Shown: piece after piece, positions 18,997 through 26,500 of the stretch
How the letters are laid out: each line of letters begins with the position of its first letter
Numbering within the stretch: the first letter of the stretch is position 1
Assembly (NCBI GenBank): GCA_002292345.1
Contig: DBBT01000048.1
Coordinates: forward strand, 1 to 57,803
Length of the DNA: 57,803 bases
Reading direction: 5' to 3'
Origin: Opitutia bacterium UBA977
GTDB taxonomy: Bacteria; Verrucomicrobiota; Verrucomicrobiia; Opitutales; Coraliomargaritaceae
Translations under genes and position numbers: made by a program
The notes under the pieces: generated by a model
Databases searched by the model: none
The model's input: only the letters and a program-made list of their open reading frames with translations
Told to the model about the DNA's origin: nothing

Positions 18997-19730
18997 GGAC
19001 GGCTGTCTTGTGCTTCTTGTATTTTAAACAAAAAATTTGGTATGCCGCTATTGTAGGTCACGGTGGTGACTCGAATGTGTGATATATCAGCAGTTTCCTC
19101 GTCGATAAATTGGAGTTCCTGTGGCGCTTCAATTTGATTCGAGAACTTGCTGAAGCTATTAATTTGAAAACTGCGTAAAAGCACTTCTTTTGTTTCTGTG
19201 TTAGCTAACCGATAGAGATTAGCACCAATGATGCGTCTTTTTCCTTGCACATCCGAGGTCACTTTCGATGTTTTATCGATTTCATAAGTGAATTCGATGC
19301 GGTAATCATTAAATATTTTATGCGATAATGGAAAGCCATCGACAGCTCTAAAGTGATACTCGGGGTTGAGCATGAGTAAGTCGAACAGTTGAGAGGCGGC
19401 TTCATCAGCTTGCTTTGTTTCAACCTTCAACTGCCCATCAGTATCCAAGATGCTCACGACTGAGCCTTGGTTGAATAACAACGTAAAGGTATTACGACCA
19501 TTACTATTGTTTACACTGAATCGGATCATGGACTGCCCTTTTTTCACTATAAAAAGTTGCCGCTCACCTTCGTCGGTGATTAACAAGGCGTTTATCCGTA
19601 TTGATTGCACGCCTGCGTGTGACTGTAAAATTTTCTCTCTAAGCCCTGCTTGAGCATAACCCTGTATGGGGAGGCTGACCTGTAGCCAAGCCATAGTTCC
19701 AACAAGTAAACTTAGTGAGAGATGCTTCAT
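18993..19730 (-). CDS. Secreted protein, possibly LolA/LolB-like fold
   Basis: The 245-residue protein has a signal peptide ('HLSLSLLVGTMAWLQVSLPIQGYAQA'). It is predicted to be periplasmic, with alternating beta strands ('SIRINALLITDEGERQLFIVKKG'; 'YRIEFTYEIDK'; 'RRIIGANLYRL') and few cysteines. This pattern recalls outer-membrane lipoprotein-sorting folds, but I see no diagnostic motif and the call is tentative. Its stop overlaps the stop of the LacI-family gene. It starts about 75 bp downstream of the first PEP-CTERM gene on the same strand, with a strong terminator between them, so it may be transcribed separately or at a low level by read-through. Confidence 0.8.
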   Translation of the reverse strand: MKHLSLSLLVGTMAWLQVSLPIQGYAQAGLREKILQSHAGVQSIRINALLITDEGERQLFIVKKGQSMIRFSVNNSNGRNTFTLLFNQGSVVSILDTDGQLKVETKQADEAASQLFDLLMLNPEYHFRAVDGFPLSHKIFNDYRIEFTYEIDKTSKVTSDVQGKRRIIGANLYRLANTETKEVLLRSFQINSFSKFSNQIEAPQELQFIDEETADISHIRVTTVTYNSGIPNFLFKIQEAQDSRP

Positions 19731-19756
19731 TTGGTAAATTTAATACTAGGCACAAA

Positions 19757-19786
19757 AAAACCGTTGATTCATGTATCAACGGTTTT
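19757..19786 (-). terminator. Intrinsic terminator of the first PEP-CTERM gene
   Basis: A perfect 12-bp stem (19757-19768 with 19775-19786) surrounds a 6-nt loop. In the minus direction it ends in a run of Ts (complement of the A run 19754-19760). It lies 20 bp past the stop of the 19806-20444 gene. The reverse direction has only four Ts. Confidence 0.85.
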
Positions 19787-19805
19787 GTGGTTTTGAAAAT
19801 GTGTA

Positions 19806-20444
19806 TTAACTGCGCCGGCGCACTGCGATGTAGCTAAGACTGAGTAGTCCTGCGATTAGAGCATAAGTGCCTGGTTCTGGGACGGGGGTGACAGAGAACG
19901 TTCCAGTGTAGTTGTTTCCGCCATCGTTGATGAAATGAGGGCCATCAGAATCTGTGGTAGCTGACCAAAATACTTCGACGCTGTAGTCTCCAGCAATCAG
20001 TCCGTTAGCGATATTGATCACGCCATCAGTTAGGCCAGTCCAACGCTGATCGCCGCTGTTCGTGTATTCGAAACCTGCAAGGCTAGTGAATGTAGCATCG
20101 GCGCCAAAGCTGATTCCAGTAGTCGTGAAATCACTCGGCGTGCCAGTGGTCGTCTCGTAGATGCGATAGTTGAGTTGGGCTCCGTTTACATTACTTCCTC
20201 CGTTCTTGTAGGTGAGAACTTCAGCGGTGCTGAAGCTTATATTGCCCCCAACGTTGACTGAGCCGAGAGCAGCGCCTTCAAAGTCGGTTAGATCGGTGCC
20301 TGCTTGATAGGCCTCATAGATGGTCGCGGAGCCACCATCGACGGATACTCCGACGTATGCTCCAAACGCTCCGGATGCCGCGCTCAAGCTAGAAGCTGAT
20401 GTTAGCAGTAATGCGGTTGAGATTAATAGTGCTATTTTTTTCAT
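19806..20444 (-). CDS. PEP-CTERM sorting-domain secreted protein
   Basis: The 212-residue protein has a signal peptide ('MKKIALLISTALLLTSASS'), a beta-rich Gly/Thr/Asp body and a C-terminal PEP-CTERM tail: 'VPEPGTYALIAG', a hydrophobic helix and 'RRRS'. Proteins with this tail are cut and sorted by an exosortase; none is encoded in this window. The body shows no recognisable enzyme motif. An operator-like palindrome lies 86 bp upstream of the start, which places it in the putative glucan regulon. A role in surface binding of substrate or in the envelope matrix is only a guess. Confidence 0.9.
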   Translation of the reverse strand: MKKIALLISTALLLTSASSLSAASGAFGAYVGVSVDGGSATIYEAYQAGTDLTDFEGAALGSVNVGGNISFSTAEVLTYKNGGSNVNGAQLNYRIYETTTGTPSDFTTTGISFGADATFTSLAGFEYTNSGDQRWTGLTDGVINIANGLIAGDYSVEVFWSATTDSDGPHFINDGGNNYTGTFSVTPVPEPGTYALIAGLLSLSYIAVRRRS

Positions 20445-20529
20445 AAGTACATTTGTGTATGATTTGAGTGGGGTTTTAAATTGATAACTAAATATTCACA
20501 GATCCTTCATTTTTTTGAAAGCTTTTTGC

Positions 20530-20544
20530 ATTCAACAGTTTAAC
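20530..20544. promoter_or_regulatory. Putative LacI-family operator, first PEP-CTERM gene
   Basis: ATTCAACAGTTTAAC is identical in 14 of 15 positions to the site upstream of the giant amylase gene. It lies 86 bp upstream of the minus-strand start at 20444. Confidence 0.65.
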
Positions 20545-20693
20545 GGCTTCAAGATGCCAGAAGTTCATCTATATAAAAAGCTCATGGTTTCGTGTCTATT
20601 TATTGTTTTTATGAGTGTTGATCGCAGTGCGGAGTGCCTTGTTTTCGGGGGCAAATATAAGATGCTATTTTTGTGGTTTTAAACCGTCGCTCT

Positions 20694-20708
20694 ATTCAAC
20701 AGTTTAGT
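20694..20708. promoter_or_regulatory. Additional putative LacI-family operator
   Basis: ATTCAACAGTTTAGT keeps the core TTCAACAGTTTA. It is 250 bp upstream of the first PEP-CTERM gene and 314 bp upstream of the second, so it may be an auxiliary (looping) site. It sits at the left edge of a palindromic-repeat block. Confidence 0.5.
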
Positions 20709-20930
20709 TGCGAGGCGGTCGGAGCCTACAAAACGTAGTATCGCGATTGTTACAGCGGGTAGCGGCGTTCGTCCCGAACGCCGTGCATAGGTTCGCCAGG
20801 GCGGCGGAAGTGTGCTGGTTAACCAAACGTAGAAGCGACACTTTTGTCGCTTGACGGTGCGTGAGCTTGTGGAAGCAAAGCGACAAAAGTGTCGCTTTCA
20901 CGAAAGAACTCAATCTTGGTGAATTTTCCC
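20709..20930. repeat. REP-like palindromic repeat block between the PEP-CTERM genes
   Basis: This gene-free stretch holds a 9-bp-stem hairpin at 20763-20783 (arms CGGCGTTCG/CGAACGCCG). It also holds two copies of one palindrome: AAGCGACACTTTTGTCGCTT at 20833-20852 and the inverted version at 20877-20898. Such clusters resemble extragenic palindromes that fold in RNA. A minus-strand frame of 69 codons here reads through the palindromes and is not credible as a gene. The rest of 20445-21021 contains only the operator-like sites and AT-rich leader sequence. Confidence 0.7.
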
Positions 20931-20933
20931 GCG

Positions 20934-20948
20934 AATCAACTGTTGACT
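20934..20948. promoter_or_regulatory. Putative LacI-family operator, second PEP-CTERM gene
   Basis: AATCAACTGTTGACT contains the perfect 11-bp palindrome TCAACTGTTGA (20936-20946), the best copy of the motif in the window. It lies 88 bp upstream of the start codon at 21022. Confidence 0.68.
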
Positions 20949-21021
20949 AGCCTTGCGATTTTCTCGGATTCGATTAAGGCTTTTATTTATCTGTAATCAA
21001 TTGAACTCAATTCGACTCACT

Positions 21022-21825
21022 ATGAAAAGAACACTTCTGATTGCCTCAATGTCCGTGCTGGTGAGCAGCGCGTTTGCTTTAACTGCTTTCGATGACGCGT
21101 CTGATGCTGCATACAGCGATGGCTGGACTGGAAATGGCACCGAAGGTTTTGACAATGGTGGAACAGGGTTTGCAGGATGGGGTTTCACTTCGACTGCAAA
21201 CACTACATCTGAAATATCCAGTTCGACAGCTGTGGGTTCTCCGGGGGGAGACATTAACTCGTCCGGAACTGATGCTTTCCGTATCGCGGCAAATAATGGC
21301 GAATCATTTGATGTGTTTCGTACCTTTTCCTCTTCGTTGGGCGCAGGGGATGTGTTTACTTTCGACCTTGCAGCGAATTTTCGCAATGGTTCGAAAGGGG
21401 TCGATATCCGAAGCGATAATACTGCGGTTTTTAATTTTAGTATTGCGGATGATAGCTACTTTTTCGGACAGCCGGGCTCGGGTATTAATTTAGGTGATGG
21501 CGCAGGACAGGACTGGGGTTACGTGAGTGACGGTGTCTACAGTCTTGAGTTTGAGTTTGTGACGGAGACGTTCATGACTGCTAGAATTCAACGCACATCT
21601 TCTGCGACTCCATCTCAAAATCGTAGCTTTGAACTCGCAAACATCACATTGTCTGGAGCGGTTGATAACTTTAAGTTCTACGTTTCAGGTACTGAAAGCG
21701 ATATTCCTGCGAATAGTTTATACGTGAACAATCTACAAGTCTCTGAAGTCCCCGAACCCGGCACTTATGCGTTGATCGCCGGCACCTTGGCTTTGCTTTG
21801 CGTGGCGATGCGTCGTCGGGGATAG
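21022..21825 (+). CDS. PEP-CTERM secreted protein of the 'DGW...GGxGFxxW' family
   Basis: Starting at the ATG 21022 the protein has 267 residues with the signal peptide 'MKRTLLIASMSVLVSSAFA'. An in-frame extension to 20953 is possible but would bury that signal. The body begins 'DDASDAAYSDGW' and 'GGTGFAGWGF' and continues as a jelly-roll-like beta domain. The C-terminus is a PEP-CTERM tail ('VPEPGTYALIAG', helix, 'MRRRG'). The body resembles the secreted protein at 34531-35382 in motif order, although that one lacks the tail. It is probably exported and sorted by an exosortase. A perfect operator palindrome lies 88 bp upstream. Glucan binding is a guess from the context. Confidence 0.9.
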   Translation: MKRTLLIASMSVLVSSAFALTAFDDASDAAYSDGWTGNGTEGFDNGGTGFAGWGFTSTANTTSEISSSTAVGSPGGDINSSGTDAFRIAANNGESFDVFRTFSSSLGAGDVFTFDLAANFRNGSKGVDIRSDNTAVFNFSIADDSYFFGQPGSGINLGDGAGQDWGYVSDGVYSLEFEFVTETFMTARIQRTSSATPSQNRSFELANITLSGAVDNFKFYVSGTESDIPANSLYVNNLQVSEVPEPGTYALIAGTLALLCVAMRRRG

Positions 21826-21850
21826 TTCAGCACTTCGTTCTCGCGTATAA

Positions 21851-21883
21851 AAAAGACCACAGTTTCGGCTGTGGTCTTTTTTT
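21851..21883 (+). terminator. Intrinsic terminator after the second PEP-CTERM gene
   Basis: A 12-bp stem (21851-21862 with 21869-21880) around a TTTCGG loop is followed by T7, starting 25 bp past the stop codon. The A run on the left makes it potentially bidirectional. Confidence 0.9.
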
Positions 21884-21890
21884 GATTCGC

Positions 21891-21952
21891 GATGGGCCTG
21901 ATCCCCCGAAGCTTGCTTCGGCTTTTTGTGGAGGGCAACGCTCCGTCGTTGC
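21891..21952 (+). repeat. Dispersed 62-bp repeat, copy 1
   Basis: The segment contains CCCCGAAGCTTGCTTC followed by TTTTTGTGGAGGGCAACG and ends CCGTCGTTGC. A second copy, about 88% identical by eye, lies at 28313-28373. Here it is intergenic. It contains an inner GAAGCTTGCTTC palindrome. Confidence 0.8.
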
Positions 21953-21959
21953 TAGTGCG

Positions 21960-22120
21960 TGGGACAGGAGTGTGGGCGACTCGCCCACGTCGAACCGATG
22001 TTGATGCAAACGAGGGCGAGTCGCCCTCGCTCCTGAAGACTGCCTTCCCGGAGGATGGACACTCCTGTCCATTTATTCTCTCGGTTGAGTTCGTGATGAG
22101 CGGGACAGGAGTGTCCCACC
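21960..22120. repeat. Cluster of four short hairpins (REP-like)
   Basis: Four compact inverted repeats follow one another: 21972-21988 (GTGGGCGA arms), 22011-22029 (CGAGGGCGA arms), 22055-22072 (ATGGACA arms) and 22102-22117 (GGGACA arms). The phrase GGGACAGGAGTGT occurs twice. Frames reading through this block on either strand are low-complexity artefacts. The remainder of 21884-22262 contains no supported gene. Confidence 0.7.
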
Positions 22121-22262
22121 TCCTGGCGTTCGAACAGTCGCATGATTGGCTTGAATCAATTGACGGGTTTAGATGCCCCGTCGCAAATGTTGTCTGGGTT
22201 TTCGACTCCAAATGCAATGGCCGGTCACTTAAAGGAAGCCACCGACTTTAAATCCTCATCGC

Positions 22263-23402
22263 TCAATAAAACCCGAACACTGGGCCGTCCATACGTTTTT
22301 CATAGCCATCTTGAGAGATCGTCTGGCGCTCGGATTGTGAGAAGTCTTTGAGCTTAAACACGGGCAGGATGGGGCGGCCGTCGCCGGCTTTATCGTAGCT
22401 CACGCCTTTCTCTTCGATGAATAGGTAGCAACCGAATTCGCCGCCGGGGATTTCGCCGATCACGACGCTCAGATCCGTGGCCTCGCCGGGAGTGAGTTTG
22501 AACCAATCGCCCGCGGTGAGCTTGGGTAAATACTCCGATACGGGCGGCGCATTGTGGGTCGGCTCATCGTCTGGTGTCCACTTGCCAGGATTCGATTCGG
22601 TGAAGCCAGCGGAGAGCACGGTGCGTCCTTTGACTCCGACGATCAAAATGTCGTCGGCCGTGCCTACAAATCGAAAGGTGCCGCCTTTGGTAGAGCGGAA
22701 TTTCCCCTGATAGACGGCAATCCATTGACTCGGCTGCACCAGATTTTCGACGCCATAGGCGCGCGGCGCTTCGTCGGCACTCATCAGTGGTATATAGAAG
22801 TGTGTGGCGTAGAGCTTCTGCGGGGCGCTGAAGAATTTTCGAAATTCAGTGAGCCGATAGTTGCGCATGAAATCTTTACCCGCATCCATCCAGCCTTGTT
22901 TGGGTGGGTTTTCGCGGTAGCGGTCTTGCTTGAAGTCAATGAAGGTGCCTTCGAGTGCGCCGGCGAGTGGAGAGGTATTACCAAACAGTGTGGCGAAGCC
23001 AGATTCGCCGCCGCCGCCGCCCAGTCCGCCGCCGAGGTCGCCGGCACTGCCGCGTGCTTTGATCGCGCTCTTGTTGATGCTGGGCTTGGGCACGTCAACT
23101 TTAGGTAGGTTAATTTCGGAGGGGAGATCGACCGCGATTGGTATTTGAGTGGAGATTGCAGTGCTGCGCTGTGAGCGCATCGTCTTTAATTTATACTCAC
23201 GCTGCTTGGGTTGGATTGCTTCTGGCGGAATTACGACTTCGATTTCTGCTTCGTCCTCTGTGAGGATAATAAACATTTTCCAGCTACCGATCCCCAAGCC
23301 CACCAGCAAGTGTAGTGCTAAGCTGGCAACTAGGATCAGTAATAGCGGGCGCTTGAGTAAGCGTTGTATGACGGTAGGTGAGGTTTGTGGGGATTCGATC
23401 AT
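22263..23402 (-). CDS. TonB-like periplasmic-spanning protein with non-TonB C-terminal domain
   Basis: From the ATG at 23402 (the in-frame TTG at 23417 is less likely) the protein has 379 residues. A short basic cytoplasmic N-terminus precedes one membrane helix, 'LLLILVASLALHLLVGLGIG' (about 21-40). Then comes a Pro/charged linker ('VVIPPEAIQPKQREYKLK'; 'VDVPKPSINK'), a Gly-rich hinge ('GGGLGGGGG') and a C-terminal beta domain of about 230 residues with 'GTFRFVGTADDILIVGV', reminiscent of PA14 folds. N-terminally it looks like TonB/energy-transducer proteins that contact ExbB, but no TonB C-terminal YP motif is seen. It is divergent from the lipoprotein-TPR-ExbBDD operon. Confidence 0.85.
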   Translation of the reverse strand: MIESPQTSPTVIQRLLKRPLLLILVASLALHLLVGLGIGSWKMFIILTEDEAEIEVVIPPEAIQPKQREYKLKTMRSQRSTAISTQIPIAVDLPSEINLPKVDVPKPSINKSAIKARGSAGDLGGGLGGGGGESGFATLFGNTSPLAGALEGTFIDFKQDRYRENPPKQGWMDAGKDFMRNYRLTEFRKFFSAPQKLYATHFYIPLMSADEAPRAYGVENLVQPSQWIAVYQGKFRSTKGGTFRFVGTADDILIVGVKGRTVLSAGFTESNPGKWTPDDEPTHNAPPVSEYLPKLTAGDWFKLTPGEATDLSVVIGEIPGGEFGCYLFIEEKGVSYDKAGDGRPILPVFKLKDFSQSERQTISQDGYEKRMDGPVFGFY

Positions 23403-23454
23403 TCGGTATTTAAGCAAGCTAGTGCGTTGTGTCTTACGCGGGAACCATGAATTC

Positions 23455-23469
23455 GTTCAACTGTCAAAT
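23455..23469. promoter_or_regulatory. Putative LacI-family operator, lipoprotein/ExbBD operon
   Basis: GTTCAACTGTCAAAT lies in the 128-bp divergent space between the TonB-like gene and the tandem-GH13 lipoprotein gene, 76 bp upstream of the ATG at 23531. It could control both directions. Confidence 0.62.
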
Positions 23470-23530
23470 GGGGCGAGTTGTGCGCTTCGCTTCAGAATCG
23501 TTGTCTTGGAATTAACAAAGATAAGTGTTC

Positions 23531-26500
23531 ATGTCTCCCCATACAATGTTACTCCGCCTTACTTCACTTTTTTGCGCTTGCTCAGTGGCAGGTTGTCTCG
23601 ATGCCAGCGATCTTTCGCTCAAAATTCCCGTGCAGTCAGATATTGCGGAGTCGTCACTATGGGTGGCACTTGATGCAGGGCCAGGCTTCGGTTCGACCGT
23701 GGTAGAAGTTGCTGTCGAGCAGCGTGTATTTCTGGCATTTCAAGCCGATGTCATTCTAAAGATTGAAGGCAATGCGGTGCTCGAGGCGCGTCACTATCAA
23801 AACTATAAATGGCAAGCCGCTCCGGTCGATGCGTTCAAGGTGACGGCACTGGGCGATGCAATACAGCTGCAATTGAAAGCCCCGGGGCGCGAGTTTGACC
23901 GTGTGCGTGCGGTGCAGTGGTTTACGCTGAACGAGCATGTCATCGTTACTTCGGACCAGGCGCGGATTGCACGTTCGGCAGAGGATCTTTATGTGCCAGA
24001 ATATTATTCGGTGAGTCCGGCAGGCGCGTTGGAATTGAAGGGGCGCTTTGGTGCCATCGATGCCAAACCACGAATCTACCAAATGCTGCCACGGTTGTTT
24101 GGTAATGCCAACGAGACGCGCCAGGTGAATGGCACTCTGGCTGAAAATGGTGCAGGCAAGTTCAGCGCGTTGAATGAGCGTGTGCTCGCGGGATTCCGTG
24201 TGGACGGCTTTACGCACATCTGGCTGACCGGCGTGTTGCAACAAGCGACGTCGACCGATTATAGTGCCGTCGGGCAAGCGCCAGACGATCCAGATTTATT
24301 AAAAGGCATCGCAGGTAGCCCTTATGCGATTCGAGACTATTTTGATGTATCGCCAGACTTTGCGGACGAACCGGCCAAGCGCCTTGAAGAGTTTCAAGCG
24401 CTGACTGAGCGCATGCAGGCTGCTGGCTTGTCGGTGGTGATCGACTTTGTGCCAAATCACGTAGCGCGCAGCTACGAGTCGGATATTCGCCCGGATCTGG
24501 TGTTTGGTAACAAGGATCGCACCGGATTATATTTTGATCCGGACAACAACTTTTTCTATCTCACGCCTGAAGTCGCCGAGGGCAGTGGGCCGTTGCGTTT
24601 ACCGACGGTCGATCGGCACACTGGCAAGATTATCAATGAGACCGCGCGGTTGGTGGGCAATGCGGATGGCTATTTCGGCCCAGAGCGTGTGCATGGGCGC
24701 GTGACAGGCAATAACGTGGCGAGCTGGCGCCCGTCGAATGGTGACTGGTATGAAACCGTGAAATTAAATTACGGCTTCGATTTCTTGAATCGAGATCGTG
24801 CGCCGGATTATCCAAGTGCGATCAGCCCGCGTAAACGAGTGCCTGATACATGGCAGAAGATGGATGCGATTATCGCATATTGGCAAGAGCTCGGCGTGGA
24901 TGGCTTTCGCGTGGATATGGCGCATATGGTGCCACCTGAATTTTGGAAGTGGATGATCCATCGTGCGCAGACGCGTGCGCCTGACGTGTTCTTTTACGCA
25001 GAAGCATATAATGATGATCCGGCGAAAGTGCCGAGCCGAGATCCGGCGATCCGTGAGAACGATAGTGTGATGCTTACTTTGCTAGATGCCGGATTTCAAG
25101 CGGTGTATGATGATCCTGGATACGATACTTTGGAGCATTTGACTGCAGGTGAGCTCTGGGCGAATGATTTGGATGCGGTGGAGTCTGAGCTCGGCGGGTT
25201 CTTCTTCGACTGTGCGGTGCGCTATGCTGAGAACCATGACGAGATTCGTTTAGCGCATCCTGAAACATGGGGCGCGCAAGGCATGGAAGTTGGCCGTCCT
25301 GTATCGGCGACATTGTTTGGTCTCTCGCGTGGGCCTGTAATGGTCTATCATGGTCAGGAAGTCGGCGAACCAGGCCTGGGCCGCGAAGGCTTTGGTGGTG
25401 ACGATCAACGCACGAGTATTTTCGATTACTGGTCGCTGCCTGAATTGAACAAATGGTGGAACGACGGCGCGGCAGACGGTGCGGGGCTTTCGGACGCTCA
25501 ACGTGCGTTGCGCGCATGGTACGTGCGCTTGATGCATTTGCTCGGTGAACCTGCTTTTGCATCGGGTGTGTCGATTCCGCTCAATGCGGCAAATCAGGCG
25601 AATCCATATTTCGGCAAAGTGGCCGACGTGGGACCTTCAGGGCATTGGCTGCATGCCTATGTGCGCAGTGATCGACGCCAGGATTCGAGCTATTTGGTGA
25701 CGAGTAACTTTCACCCCAGCGCAACGCTGCGGCATGTGCGTGTGCGGTTGCCAGAAGCGGCTGTTGCTGCGCTCGACCTAACTGAGACGACGGACGAGTG
25801 GTTGGTGTTGAAAGATCAACTGGCACTCGACGGTCAACCCGTACGAGCGATTCGGGTGTCAGAGGCGCTGCGCGAAGGGATTTATTTGGATCAACTCGCA
25901 CCGCTTGCGTCCTATTACTGGGAGATTCAGACTGCAGATTCGCTGAGTGAGGGCATACAAGAGAGCCCCAGAGTGGATGCTGGGCAGGCATTTCTAGGTG
26001 CGCCGCCAGTCACTCGCCTGCGTGCGGGTGAGTCTGTATCGCTCGATCTGCGTCGTTTTGGAAATCCCGGTGCGACGCATCGCTTTGCGGCGACTGGCGG
26101 CGATGGAATCAGCGTTTCGATTGATCGACTTAATCATCGCTTGATTGTGTCGACAGATGTTGCCGCCTCGGGCTTGCATGCTGTGCGGCTGGGCCTAGAA
26201 CCTTTGAGCGGTCAAGGCCGCACGCTCGAAAGCAGCCTGCCGCTGGTAATCGATTCAGTGCCGATGCATACGTTTCGTTTGCAAGGCTATGAAGATGCTG
26301 CGTCGGTCGCGATGGTCGGCGAGTTGAATCAATGGAATGCATCCGCTGATCCGCTGCAACGTATCGAGGGTGGCTGGGCGCGCTCGGGTGCGTATCCAGC
26401 AGGTCGTGTGTTGTATAAATATGTGATTGATGGCCGTTGGGAGACTGATCCTGCTAACTCTGATCGTGAAGCAGACGGTCATGGCGGTTTTAATAGTGTG

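Noticed and set aside
20704..20913. Minus-strand 69-codon frame between the PEP-CTERM genes
   Set aside because: It runs through palindromic repeats, has no ribosome binding site and has no signal of protein-like composition.
21827..22251. Several overlapping short frames on both strands after the second PEP-CTERM gene
   Set aside because: The region is a cluster of short hairpins and a dispersed repeat; the frames conflict with one another and have low-complexity translations.
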